DNA from: an uncultured Flavobacteriales bacterium
GTDB taxonomy: Bacteria > Bacteroidota > Bacteroidia > Flavobacteriales > Schleiferiaceae
Reading direction: 5' to 3'
Length of the DNA: 64,000 nt
NCBI GenBank assembly: GCA_913055685.1
Contig: CAJXKC010000004.1
Span: forward strand, 124,001-188,000
Position 1 is the stretch's first letter, and every line of letters begins with the position of its first letter. The notes under the pieces are model-generated. The model was given only the letters and a program-made list of their open reading frames with translations, was not told the origin of the DNA and did no database searches. The translations under genes were made by a program, and so were the position numbers. Below are positions 53,841-62,916 of the stretch, piece by piece.

Positions 53841-55134
53841 CTTGCTCTCTGCGGATGTCTTTAGTGTTATATATATGTCCGCGTCGCCAAGCTTCGATAG
53901 CCTGACCCCAGCCATAACGGTATTGCGGGCTTCGCTCTAATTCGAAGTCATTGTCGCTAAAGGGATTATCGAGGCGAATAAAATTAAAGTAATAGGATAG
54001 ACCAGAGCTTTCGTTGCCATATACCCAGGCCTCACCGGCCGAAGATCGGTATACCTTATTCGGGGGGCCGTATATGATATACAGAATCCCGCGGTCGGTT
54101 TTCCAGCCTTCGTGATAAGAGCTAAAAAAGCGGTTGGCACTTTCTACTCTTTCGTAATATTCTCGGATCATATCGCGTGCACGCTGGGCATTCCCCGCCT
54201 TCCGAATCCAAAAATCATCGATCCAATCGCTAAGTTTTTGCGGTTGATCTAAGAGGGCTTGCAATTCATCGTACTCACTTTGGGTGGTTAAATAACGCAG
54301 CGGGCCCGCCATATCCCGGTGATTCCCCACCATAGGGAAATGCGGGTAAAAACTATATAGGGTAAAACCCGACCACTGACTAGTATCTAATCGGAAGTGG
54401 TAAAAGCCAATATTTCGTAAAGCTAAAACGGTATCGGCGGGCACTAAAAAGGTGGAGTCGGGTTGGATGTCGAAAGACTGACTTTCCCGGGAGGAATATG
54501 GGGGGAGTGCTAAAGGGAACTCCCTTTGGTAATAACTTACGTAGTAATACCTGGGCTCTAATTGGGTGTGGCTTAGTTGGAAGGGTACACCGGCAGGCAA
54601 GTGGTTGGTAAAAAGAATGTGGCCACTGGTATCGCGTAAACTAAAATTATTGGGGTTGTTGAGGTTCCCTCTTTTCAAGAGAATAAAATTGCTTTGCTCG
54701 CTGCCACGGTTTAAATCCACCGTGGTCACATAAAGGGTTAGTTTTTCTGGGCTTCTGCTCTCGGGCGGAAGTTTTAGGTAGAAACTTCCGTTTATTATCT
54801 TATTGCTAACGTCCTCCACCTGATGTTGCAAGCGAACGCTGCCACTATCCAATACCTGCTCTTGCTCCATACGCGGTAACAATTGGTATTTGATATGTAC
54901 ATGGGCCTCGTAGGTTTTATCATCGGAGAGGCGCGTAAAGAGAAAGTTTCCAGTTTCGAGGCGATAATGAACCTTACAAAGAGTGTCTCCTAAGTATTCA
55001 AAACGGAAATAAGGCCTAAGGGCCATTTCCTGCTCATTGTAGAGATAGGATAAATTATTGGTCTGCAGCCCTTCCGGACCACGACAAGACCAAAGCAGGG
55101 TCGATATTAAAATAAAAATTACCGCCTTTCGCAT
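53791..55134 (-). CDS. GWxTD domain lipoprotein
   Basis: 447 aa. Lipobox LLWSC at residues 13-17. The C-terminal third holds the domain's name-giving GWKTDRG, with ILYIIYGPPNKVYRSSAGEAWVYGN and the helical WIDDFWIRKAGNAQRARDMIREYYERVE before it. GWxTD proteins are common in Bacteroidota and Acidobacteria and have no experimentally assigned role. The last 50 bases double as the start of rlmB. Confidence 0.88.
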   Translation of the reverse strand: MRKAVIFILISTLLWSCRGPEGLQTNNLSYLYNEQEMALRPYFRFEYLGDTLCKVHYRLETGNFLFTRLSDDKTYEAHVHIKYQLLPRMEQEQVLDSGSVRLQHQVEDVSNKIINGSFYLKLPPESRSPEKLTLYVTTVDLNRGSEQSNFILLKRGNLNNPNNFSLRDTSGHILFTNHLPAGVPFQLSHTQLEPRYYYVSYYQREFPLALPPYSSRESQSFDIQPDSTFLVPADTVLALRNIGFYHFRLDTSQWSGFTLYSFYPHFPMVGNHRDMAGPLRYLTTQSEYDELQALLDQPQKLSDWIDDFWIRKAGNAQRARDMIREYYERVESANRFFSSYHEGWKTDRGILYIIYGPPNKVYRSSAGEAWVYGNESSGLSYYFNFIRLDNPFSDNDFELERSPQYRYGWGQAIEAWRRGHIYNTKDIRREQDDYDQLQYRTRTPMWY

Positions 55135-55163
55135 AGCACAAAGAAAAGAAATGTCGCGCAGCT

Positions 55164-56759
55164 TTAGAAAGTATTTACATAGGATAGATGAACCTTAGTG
55201 CTGCGCCAATCATAGCTGTCATCGTCTGTCTGTCCTACTGCTAAGAATAACGAAAAGATACCCCCTTTAGTTTGGAAATTAATTCCGCCTCCCAGTCCAC
55301 TATGCAGATTTTGGCTCACTAGTAGGGAACTATTGTTTTCACTGTAAGCCAAATCCCCAAATAAGCAGAGGTAGTCGTATTTGCCTAACATATAGCGAAT
55401 TTCGCTGCGCATAAGACCATAGGCGCTGCTAAAGAGACTTAGTTCGTTAAAACCACGCAAGCTATTAATACCACCTAAACGGAATAACTCATTTTCGAAT
55501 AGCGGCGAGCCGCCAATTCCCTCGCTGCTAAAGGCTTGGTGCCAAACCCAAGCCGAACCCATTTTATGATAATAGGCGGCATCAAAGCGCCAATCATATT
55601 GTTGCCATTCTGCCGCCTCCGCTTCTCGGTAGCGGCTACCTAATTCTATAGTAAAGCGGTAGCCTTGGGTGGCGACAATACTTTGGTTAAGTCGCTTCAG
55701 GCGAAAGCCTAAAGATAGGCCTGCGCTACTGTAGCTACCTAAATTTTGAAATTCGACACTACTCGCACCGAGTTGGTTGGAGGAGCGGAAGCGGGCATTT
55801 AACTCTAATGAAGCTTGATAAGCTATGCGGTAGTTGAACCCGGTTTCGAAAAAGCGTTGTATAAAACTGCTGTCTTGCCTAAAAAGCTCAACCCCAGCTT
55901 TAATACCCAGCGGACTACCCCAGAGATAGGGATAAGCAAAGCGCAGTTGAAAGTCCTGCACCGAGGTGTTAGGACTGCGCCACCGCAATTGAATCGCTTC
56001 CCCTTTATTAAAAGTGTTGAGCAGGTTTAAGTTGAAATCGCCGTTTAAGGTGGTACGGCCATCGGCCTCGGTATTTAGTCCAATTATTCCGCTGATCTGA
56101 TTGCTACTGCGCTTGTTTAAATAAAGGTATAGATGAGCACTTTGAGGGTAGAAGGCCAGAGCGGGAGCCCTCTGGGCACTTAGATAATCGCTGGCCTCTA
56201 ATCTGTTTTGGACTTCCTGCAAGTATTTTTCCTGGTATAGACCCCCTTTCTGCCAATCTATTTCATAGCCTAGTAAATTGGGGTCTACCTTGGTGTAGCC
56301 TAATACAATCAAGGAATCGAACCGAAATTGCTGACCTAATTTTAGGGTGGCAAATGCATGCAGCTCATTTTCTTGAACCAGGTAGTTAATGATTTCTAAG
56401 CTGGCAAAGAGATAGCCTTGATCGGCATAAGTGCTAAGTACTTGTTTTAGCTCAAATTTCCAGTTTTGAGCATTGAGGAGTTTTGGCTCCAAATTAAATT
56501 CGAGGCTGTCTATTCGTAAAGTTCCGAGGCTTAGTTTAGGTCCGCTCTGTAAAAGGGTATCTCTTCTTTCATGCAGCCAAAAGCCTGCCTCTTGCAGGGC
56601 GAGCGATTTTTGCGACCAGTGTTCTAAACTGCTATCGGCTAAAATTGCTTCTACCTCTTGCCGCCAGTTCAGTTGCGGGCTTTCCACCGCTAACTGTGCA
56701 GTTATGGGCCCAGTAATTAGTATTAATATTAAAAAGCTCCTTACCAAGATAATCGCCAA
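55164..56759 (-). CDS. Omp85/BamA-superfamily outer membrane protein
   Basis: 531 aa. Signal peptide, POTRA-like periplasmic part (about 60-215, KFELKQVLSTYADQGYLFASLEI, YLQEVQNRLEASDYLS) and a beta-barrel with FRLGGINSLRGFNELSLF, the Omp85 loop 6 signature (normally RGF), ending FLAVGQTDDDSYDWRSTKVHLSYVNTF. Only one or two POTRA units fit, unlike BamA's five, so it may be a TamA- or ShlB-like protein. Start is a TTG either at 56759 or at 56747 (better signal peptide); both overlap ung. Confidence 0.8.
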   Translation of the reverse strand: MAIILVRSFLILILITGPITAQLAVESPQLNWRQEVEAILADSSLEHWSQKSLALQEAGFWLHERRDTLLQSGPKLSLGTLRIDSLEFNLEPKLLNAQNWKFELKQVLSTYADQGYLFASLEIINYLVQENELHAFATLKLGQQFRFDSLIVLGYTKVDPNLLGYEIDWQKGGLYQEKYLQEVQNRLEASDYLSAQRAPALAFYPQSAHLYLYLNKRSSNQISGIIGLNTEADGRTTLNGDFNLNLLNTFNKGEAIQLRWRSPNTSVQDFQLRFAYPYLWGSPLGIKAGVELFRQDSSFIQRFFETGFNYRIAYQASLELNARFRSSNQLGASSVEFQNLGSYSSAGLSLGFRLKRLNQSIVATQGYRFTIELGSRYREAEAAEWQQYDWRFDAAYYHKMGSAWVWHQAFSSEGIGGSPLFENELFRLGGINSLRGFNELSLFSSAYGLMRSEIRYMLGKYDYLCLFGDLAYSENNSSLLVSQNLHSGLGGGINFQTKGGIFSLFLAVGQTDDDSYDWRSTKVHLSYVNTF

Positions 56760-57433
56760 TTAATCGCTTCTAAGCCTTGCTTTAGTAAGAAGTCATTGCA
56801 TAGCGAAAAGGGTTTAGAACCAAAGAATCCGTGGCGGGCCGAAAGGGGAGAGGGATGCGCCGACTTTATAATTAGGTGTTTCTGTGTATCAATGAAAAGC
56901 TGCTTTTTTTGCGCCCAATTGCCCCAGAGTATAAACACCATTCTTTCCTTGTTGGCCGAAAGACTTTGGATAACCGCATCGGTAAAAAGCTCCCAACCCC
57001 ATTTTTGATGGGAACCCGCTTTTCCTTCCTCAACACTCAAAAAGCTATTTAATAAGAGTACTCCTTGCTGCGCCCATTCGCTTAAATCACCGCCAAAGGC
57101 AGGGTCGATGTTTAAATCACTTTTTAGCTCTTTATAGATGTTGCGTAAGCTAGGTGGGATCTTTTGGCCTTGCGGTACGGAGAAGGATAAACCATCGGCT
57201 TGGCCTGGGCCGTGGTAAGGATCCTGACCCAAGATTAATACTTTACACTTATCCCACTTGCAAACATTAAAGGCCCTGAAACGGTTATATTCTGCAGGGT
57301 ATATAGGCTTGGTTTTCGCTTCCACTTCCAGCTTTTTAAGCAGACTTTGAAAGTCGGGATTATGCCAATAAGGCTCTAATACCTTTTGCCATCCTGGATC
57401 ATGCAAGTAATTGTGAATGGGATAGGATACCAC
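56741..57433 (-). CDS. ung: Uracil-DNA glycosylase, family 1
   Basis: 230 aa. Catalytic Asp in GQDPYHGPGQADGLSFSVP, uracil-binding FILWGNWAQKK, and minor-groove loop with catalytic His in HPSPLSARHGFFG. Removes uracil from DNA for base excision repair. The start is a GTG at 57433; no ATG is available before the conserved region. Confidence 0.96.
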   Translation of the reverse strand: MVSYPIHNYLHDPGWQKVLEPYWHNPDFQSLLKKLEVEAKTKPIYPAEYNRFRAFNVCKWDKCKVLILGQDPYHGPGQADGLSFSVPQGQKIPPSLRNIYKELKSDLNIDPAFGGDLSEWAQQGVLLLNSFLSVEEGKAGSHQKWGWELFTDAVIQSLSANKERMVFILWGNWAQKKQLFIDTQKHLIIKSAHPSPLSARHGFFGSKPFSLCNDFLLKQGLEAINWRLSW

Positions 57434-57484
57434 GATGTACTTTTTGTAGTTATCTATAAAGGCATAAGGTTAGCGCAAAAAGTC

Positions 57485-57492
57485 TAACTTTG
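57485..57492 (+). promoter_or_regulatory. Putative -7 box of the 40-aa lipoprotein / ytxJ / lipA cluster
   Basis: TAACTTTG matches TAnnTTTG; the ATG of the small lipoprotein is at 57530. Because the next three genes follow with 1- to 8-base overlaps, this is likely the promoter of all four. Confidence 0.55.
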
Positions 57493-57529
57493 TTGCAAGC
57501 TATTTTAAAAATATCTTAATCGAAAGAAC

Positions 57530-57652
57530 ATGAAAAAAGTATTGGTTGCGGTACTAATGATTTTAGGAGCTTTAGTGGTTCAATCTTGTGGTAGTTCAGA
57601 GAAATGTCCTGCCTATACTGCCGCACCAGAGGTGGAGCAGTTTAATGTGTAA
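57530..57652 (+). CDS. 40-aa lipoprotein
   Basis: MKKVLVAVLMILGALVVQSC is a textbook lipoprotein signal peptide (lipobox VQSC); only 21 residues remain after the Cys, including one more Cys and a Pro/Ala/Glu tail. The stop overlaps the ATG of the ytxJ gene by one base (TAATG). A promoter box precedes it. It is too short for routine gene callers. Mature function unknown; the second Cys and the bacilliredoxin partner suggest a thiol link, which is speculation. Confidence 0.75.
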   Translation: MKKVLVAVLMILGALVVQSCGSSEKCPAYTAAPEVEQFNV

Positions 57653-57990
57653 TGATTCGTAGGGAACTTCAAGATCCCTCGCAATTAGAGGAGATCGACC
57701 AAATATCAGCAGAGGGGCAGGTCGTGATTTTTAAGCATTCTACCCGCTGTCCCATAAGCGCCATGGCTTGGCGTAGAGTAAACGATGGTTGGGATGATGA
57801 ATTGGCGGAAACGCCACTTTATTTTCTCGATCTTTTGCGTTTTCGGGAAACCTCTCAGGCAGTTAGCGTCCATTATGGAGTGCAACATGAGTCGCCTCAA
57901 ATACTGTTAGTTGAAAATGGAAGGGTAGTATACCAAACCTCCCATAATGGAATTAACGTTAAGGATATAAAGGGATTAATTGATGCGTAA
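57652..57990 (+). CDS. ytxJ: Bacilliredoxin YtxJ-type (monothiol)
   Basis: 112 aa thioredoxin fold with the single active-site Cys in FKHSTRCPIS, the family hallmark (TRCPIS), and ESPQILLVENGRVVYQTSH carrying the cis-Pro loop. It reverses bacillithiol mixed disulphides on proteins. Together with bshA at 8426 it supports bacillithiol as the main low-molecular-weight thiol. Confidence 0.93.
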   Translation: MIRRELQDPSQLEEIDQISAEGQVVIFKHSTRCPISAMAWRRVNDGWDDELAETPLYFLDLLRFRETSQAVSVHYGVQHESPQILLVENGRVVYQTSHNGINVKDIKGLIDA

Positions 57991-58735
57991 GACGTTTCTT
58001 TTTTTATCGGCAATGCTTTTGGGCTTGACAGTACAAGCCCAATTGGATACTGATGCCGATTTTAAAAGAACCGTTAAAGACCGTGCATACCAAGGAGGAA
58101 TTATGTTTCATTCCCGTGGCTATGCCATAACAGGTAAATACCTCAAATACATTGATGGCTATACTGCCAGGGGTTTAGAAATTGATTTCTCGAAAATTCG
58201 CCATCCTAAAGAAACCATCTCTTCTGAGGACATTTTCAACAATTATCGAGGTTATGTAAAGGGCAGAATCAACTCTTTTTACACGCTAAGAGTAGGTTAT
58301 GCCGAGGAAAAAATCCTTTACGATAAAACTGATCAAGGTACCATATCGATGGCCTGGGTTTACAGTGGTGGCTTGTCTTTAGGCTTTTTAAAGCCCATTT
58401 ATCTGAGTGTTGATGTTTTTGGTGATGATGGCGACATGTATGCCGAGATTATCCGTTACACGGGTGAAACCAATCCGGCCAATATTAATGGGGAGGCAAA
58501 TTTTTTTCGCGGAATTGAGGAAACCAAATTCCAACCTGGCGTCTATCTTAAAACGGGCGTTAATTTCGACTATCAATTTTTAGACGATAAGATCACCAAT
58601 TTGGAAGCAGGCCTTATCTACGATTATTACGTACGTGAGGTGCCTATTTTTTATGAAGATAGCCAAGACGTAAACTGGTCGGGCTTTTTTCAGTTATATA
58701 TTACAGTAAACTTTGGCTATAAGCTGAATAAGTAA
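57983..58735 (+). CDS. Outer membrane beta-barrel protein of unknown function
   Basis: 250 aa. Signal peptide (1-18, ends VQAQ). The mature part consists of alternating strands ([53 protein letters not shown]) and ends in aromatic/Tyr-Lys-Leu, as small barrels do. Found next to lipA in related bacteria to my recollection. ATG at 57983 overlaps the ytxJ stop by eight bases; its stop overlaps lipA by one base. Confidence 0.75.
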   Translation: MRKTFLFLSAMLLGLTVQAQLDTDADFKRTVKDRAYQGGIMFHSRGYAITGKYLKYIDGYTARGLEIDFSKIRHPKETISSEDIFNNYRGYVKGRINSFYTLRVGYAEEKILYDKTDQGTISMAWVYSGGLSLGFLKPIYLSVDVFGDDGDMYAEIIRYTGETNPANINGEANFFRGIEETKFQPGVYLKTGVNFDYQFLDDKITNLEAGLIYDYYVREVPIFYEDSQDVNWSGFFQLYITVNFGYKLNK

Positions 58736-59625
58736 TGAGTGAACTTGTAGAAACAGTTGCTCCTGCAAAGGAGAATACCATAAGTAAAGGGAAACCAAAA
58801 TGGTTGCGGGTAAAATTGCCCACTGGCAAGAATTACCGCAGCGTACGCAATTTGGTCGATAATTACGAGCTTCATACTATTTGTGAAAGTGGCAATTGCC
58901 CGAATATGGGTGAGTGTTGGGGTGCGGGCACCGCAACCTTTATGATTCTAGGGAACACCTGTACCCGTAGCTGCGGTTTTTGCGCGGTTGCTACTGGTAG
59001 GCCAGATAGTGTGGATTGGGACGAGCCCGAAAGAGTAGCGCGATCAGTGAAGCTCATGAAGGTGAAGCACTGTGTTATTACCTCAGTAGATCGCGACGAT
59101 TTGCGTGATGGCGGATCCATCATTTGGAGGGAGACAGTTCGTGCTGTACGCCGTATGAGTCCGGGTACCACCATGGAAACCCTAATCCCAGATTTTAAAG
59201 GGGAGTGGCATAATATCGATCGCATCGTTGATGCAGCCCCCGAAATTGTTTCCCATAACATGGAAACGGTGCGTCGTCTTACTCGTAAAGTGCGCATTCA
59301 AGCGCAGTACGATCGTAGTTTAGCGGTGCTTCGTTACTTGAAAGACCAAGGCTTACCTCGCACTAAATCGGGAATTATGCTTGGTTTAGGGGAAACCGAA
59401 GAAGAAGTTATTGAAAGTTTAAAAGACTTAAGAGAGGCCAAGGTAGACATCATTACTTTGGGACAATACTTACAGCCAACTCCTAAGCATCTGCCTGTAC
59501 AAGAATTTGTTAGGCCAGAGCAATTTGAAAAATACAAGGAGATTGGATTGGATATGGGCTTCCGATATGTGGAGAGCGGACCCTTGGTTCGTTCATCTTA
59601 TCATGCGGAAAGACATATGTTTTAA
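58735..59625 (+). CDS. lipA: Lipoyl synthase
   Basis: 296 aa radical SAM enzyme inserting two sulphurs into octanoyl groups on lipoyl domains. Auxiliary cluster cysteines in [12 protein letters not shown], radical SAM motif CTRSCGFC, and the C-terminal RSSYHAE that ligands the auxiliary cluster through Ser. Its product is needed by the 2-oxoacid dehydrogenase at 11.5 kb. Last gene of the overlapping four-gene set. Confidence 0.96.
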   Translation: MSELVETVAPAKENTISKGKPKWLRVKLPTGKNYRSVRNLVDNYELHTICESGNCPNMGECWGAGTATFMILGNTCTRSCGFCAVATGRPDSVDWDEPERVARSVKLMKVKHCVITSVDRDDLRDGGSIIWRETVRAVRRMSPGTTMETLIPDFKGEWHNIDRIVDAAPEIVSHNMETVRRLTRKVRIQAQYDRSLAVLRYLKDQGLPRTKSGIMLGLGETEEEVIESLKDLREAKVDIITLGQYLQPTPKHLPVQEFVRPEQFEKYKEIGLDMGFRYVESGPLVRSSYHAERHMF

Positions 59626-59647
59626 TTAAGTATTAAGTTTTAGCAAT

Positions 59648-59655
59648 TATATTTG
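59648..59655 (+). promoter_or_regulatory. Putative -7 box of the sortilin-like gene
   Basis: TATATTTG matches TAnnTTTG and lies 28 bases before the ATG at 59684. Confidence 0.5.
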
Positions 59656-59683
59656 TCGCACAAGGAAAAAAACGGATAAACGA

Positions 59684-62600
59684 ATGAAAAGAGGATTACT
59701 TTTCTCCATTAGTGGCCTAATGTTAGCAGGATCTGCACTGTGGATTGGAAACGTCACTAATCAACAAACTCATTATCAACCCCGTCAGGAAAATACGGAG
59801 CTAAACGATGCCAGAGGTTACGATACTTTTTGGACCCGTTTACGCGCTAATCCCCAAACTGGAAAGGTGGAGGAAGCGGATATTCTTGCCGCTCGTGAAG
59901 AGCTAAAAAGAATGGCCAAAGGAAATTCTTCCCTAAATCTGCAGTGGGAAGAGATGGGACCAAATGACATGGGTGGTCGCACGCGTGCCATTCTTTTTGA
60001 TCGCAATGACCCCAATAAAATGTGGGCTGCTTCGGTAAGTGGCGGTATTTTTTACAGTCCAAACCGCGGTCGTAGCTGGTTAGTTATAGACGATATGATG
60101 GATAACCTAGCGGTGGTGAGCTTGGCTCAGGCTGCTAATGGCGATATCTATGCCGGTACCGGTGAGGATATGTATTACTTCGCTTCTGGCGCAGGTAGCG
60201 GTGGTATTCGTGGTGCAGGTATTTTCAAGTCTACCGATGGTGGACAGACTTTTGCGCAAATTCCTAGTACCGATCCAGCTAACAATCCTAACCAGGGTTG
60301 GGATGCGGTTGGTAAAATTGAAGCCGACCCAACTGATGCTAACCGTATATATGCCGCTACTTCAGCTGGTTTAAAAGTTAGTGATGATGCTGGTGTATCT
60401 TGGACCGATGCTGGTTTAAGTTCAAATATCACGCGCGATTTACATATTACCCCAAGCGGTACCGTTTACGCTAAAGTGGGAACTCGTATCTGGAAATCTA
60501 CTTCTGGAGATCCTGGTACTTACACTGAAGTAACCTCTATTTCTGGAGACCCTAATACTATTGTTCGTCCTAGTGGTGACCGTATGCGTATTGCAGTTTC
60601 TCCTCAAGATGAGAACTACGTTTATATTCTTGAAACGGCCGGTGGCGATTACGATGCACTTTACAAGTCGACCGATGGTGGTGCAACTTTTACTCCGGTA
60701 CAAACACTACCAGGAGCGCTTAACCCAATTGATCAAGCTCCTTTTGCCGTAGCCTTAGGGGTGGATCCAAAGAATAAAGACCGCGTACTTATTGGTGGTT
60801 TAACTTTATGGGAGTACTCAGAAAATGATGGTTGGCAGCAAATAGCTAGTCGTAGTGATCTAGCCCTAAACTTATATGTTCACGTAGACATTCACGAAAT
60901 TGAATGGAATCCGCATGACTCAACCGAAATTTGGGTAGGTAATGATGGTGGTTTATTCAAATCTGAGAACGACGGTGTAACTTGGTTAGAAGAGAATAAG
61001 GGTTATGCAACCATTCAGTTCTATAAGATGTCAGTTGGCCTCAATGGTGACATGTTAGGTGGTACTCAAGATAATGGTACTATTCTTATTGATCCTAAAA
61101 CTGGATTACCTAAAGCTGGTGAGCGTACCGTAGGTATTACTCAAAACAGCGGTCTAGTAGTAGACGGTGATGGTGGTTATACCGAAATTTCTAAACTTGA
61201 TCCTGAAGTACGTTTCAAGGCTATGCAATATGGTCGTTTAGGACGTTCTATTAATACTGGTGATGAGTATTCTTACTTCTACAGCAATCGTATGGCTGGT
61301 CGTTACAATGCCTTCTCATTTGCTTTTGCTGATTTTGTTACTCCTTTCGCATTATGGGAGAAATTAGATGATCCTAATTCTACCGATAGCGTATTCTTTA
61401 GCGCTGATACAATTAACTTAAGTATTGGTTTCGGTAATGGAAATACTCGTTATACGGGTCAGTATACCAAGCCTCAAGCTTCTACCAAATTTATTGCTAG
61501 CACCTTCCGTGCAGTAGCCGGTGGTCAGATTTTAACTTCTGACGCTAGTGGTAACCTAAGTGGAGATGGTACGGGTACTTTCGATGCAGTTACCGGTCAG
61601 TTCACACTAGAGTTTGCTAGTCCTACTAGTTTAGAAATTCGTACCAGCGTTGGTACTGAATATGACCCTGGCGCGGTAATCGTAGTAGAGAGTGAAACCG
61701 GTGAATTGCCTATCACCCATACCTTAAGTAATGGTTTAGCAAGTGGGGATACCGCCTTCATTCAGGATCCTGTACAGGCTATGTTTGCAGTAGGTTTAAC
61801 TTCATACAACAATGCTTCTCAGCCTGGTAACAAAGGCGGTGGTATTTGGATGTGTCGTAATGTTTTATCCGACCGTACTCAAACTCCAGAGTGGTGGCAC
61901 ATTGGTGCGCTTAATGATGAAGAAGTTCCTTCTTCGATGGCCTTTAGTCATGATGGCGATGCCCTTTATGTTGGTACCAACTCAGGTCGCGTTTACCGCT
62001 TCCAAAACTTAACCAATGCCCGCTCGGAGGAAACTGCGGATATTGATATCGATTACCTACAAAACCCACCTGCACCTAGTCAGGCTGTGGTAGATGCAAA
62101 GGTTATTTTGACTGCTAGCCGCACAATTACAGGAATTGCTGTAGATACAGAAGATCCCGACCGCTTAATTGTTACTGCTGGTGGTTATGGTGGTACTAGC
62201 CCTCATATTTACTACACCGAGCAAGCTACTTCAGCTAGCTTAACTTCAAGTGGCTTTATTGGTAAGGATGGAGATATGCCTAATGTACCCGTTTACGATG
62301 CAGTATTTAACTACAACGACGCCACTGGTGGTCAGGTAATAATTGGTACCGATTTCGGTGTGTTCTCTACAACTGATATTACTGCTGGTAGTGTGAGCTG
62401 GACTCAGGAGAACCAAGGTTTCCCTAATGCACCAGTATTCGACTTATTACAAACTCGCACGGTGCGTTACGATCTTAAGACCAACCAAGACTTTGAAGGA
62501 GCAATTTATGCTGCTACTCACGGTCGTGGTATCTTTAAGACGAGTACCACGGCAGACTACGTTAGTGTCAAAGAGCCTGCAATTGACTTCGAACCGGCTA

Positions 62601-62857
62601 AAACCCAATTGGGTATTTACCCGAATCCAGTTGTTGATTATGTTAATGTAGAATTAGCGCTTGAAGCGAATAGCGATTTACAAGTTACGGTTCGTGATAT
62701 GACCGGCCGTATGGTTCGCGCCTTTAACTACAATTCTGTTTCTCGTGATACCGAAAGCTTACGCTTGAATGTATCCGGACTTAAAAACGGTAATTACATC
62801 ATTAGCCTTATTAATGGTCAGGATGTTAAAACCGCAAAAATGATCGTAAGACACTAA
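59684..62857 (+). CDS. Large secreted sortilin-like (VPS10/BNR) protein with T9SS tail
   Basis: 1057 aa. Signal peptide (1-20 region), then beta-propeller repeats of the VPS10/BNR kind, with Asp boxes such as SPNRGRSW, STDGGQTF, SDDAGVSW, STDGGATF and SENDGVTW at intervals of 50-100 residues. Residues about 985-1057 are a T9SS tail (GIYPNPVVDYVNVELA, VRDMTGRMVRAF, LKNGNYIISLING). Codon use is heavily biased to GGT, GTA/GTT, CGT and ACT/ACC compared with neighbours, which suggests high expression. Probably a surface or released adhesin or hydrolase; activity not determinable. Confidence 0.88.
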   Translation: MKRGLLFSISGLMLAGSALWIGNVTNQQTHYQPRQENTELNDARGYDTFWTRLRANPQTGKVEEADILAAREELKRMAKGNSSLNLQWEEMGPNDMGGRTRAILFDRNDPNKMWAASVSGGIFYSPNRGRSWLVIDDMMDNLAVVSLAQAANGDIYAGTGEDMYYFASGAGSGGIRGAGIFKSTDGGQTFAQIPSTDPANNPNQGWDAVGKIEADPTDANRIYAATSAGLKVSDDAGVSWTDAGLSSNITRDLHITPSGTVYAKVGTRIWKSTSGDPGTYTEVTSISGDPNTIVRPSGDRMRIAVSPQDENYVYILETAGGDYDALYKSTDGGATFTPVQTLPGALNPIDQAPFAVALGVDPKNKDRVLIGGLTLWEYSENDGWQQIASRSDLALNLYVHVDIHEIEWNPHDSTEIWVGNDGGLFKSENDGVTWLEENKGYATIQFYKMSVGLNGDMLGGTQDNGTILIDPKTGLPKAGERTVGITQNSGLVVDGDGGYTEISKLDPEVRFKAMQYGRLGRSINTGDEYSYFYSNRMAGRYNAFSFAFADFVTPFALWEKLDDPNSTDSVFFSADTINLSIGFGNGNTRYTGQYTKPQASTKFIASTFRAVAGGQILTSDASGNLSGDGTGTFDAVTGQFTLEFASPTSLEIRTSVGTEYDPGAVIVVESETGELPITHTLSNGLASGDTAFIQDPVQAMFAVGLTSYNNASQPGNKGGGIWMCRNVLSDRTQTPEWWHIGALNDEEVPSSMAFSHDGDALYVGTNSGRVYRFQNLTNARSEETADIDIDYLQNPPAPSQAVVDAKVILTASRTITGIAVDTEDPDRLIVTAGGYGGTSPHIYYTEQATSASLTSSGFIGKDGDMPNVPVYDAVFNYNDATGGQVIIGTDFGVFSTTDITAGSVSWTQENQGFPNAPVFDLLQTRTVRYDLKTNQDFEGAIYAATHGRGIFKTSTTADYVSVKEPAIDFEPAKTQLGIYPNPVVDYVNVELALEANSDLQVTVRDMTGRMVRAFNYNSVSRDTESLRLNVSGLKNGNYIISLINGQDVKTAKMIVRH

Positions 62858-62873
62858 TCGTTTTATAATTCAT

Positions 62874-62907
62874 AAAAAAGCCTTCTCTTTGGAGAGGGCT
62901 TTTTTGT
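62874..62907 (+). terminator. Intrinsic terminator between the sortilin-like gene and gapA
   Basis: AGCCTTCTC / GAGAGGGCT (62879-62900, one wobble, loop TTTG) followed by TTTTTTG. It ends only about ten bases before the ATG of the next gene. Confidence 0.85.
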
Positions 62908-62916
62908 TTGATAGCT

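Noticed and set aside
58872..59297. 141-aa minus-strand frame
   Set aside because: Lies wholly antisense to lipA, with low-complexity Arg/Ser/Thr composition from the opposite strand.
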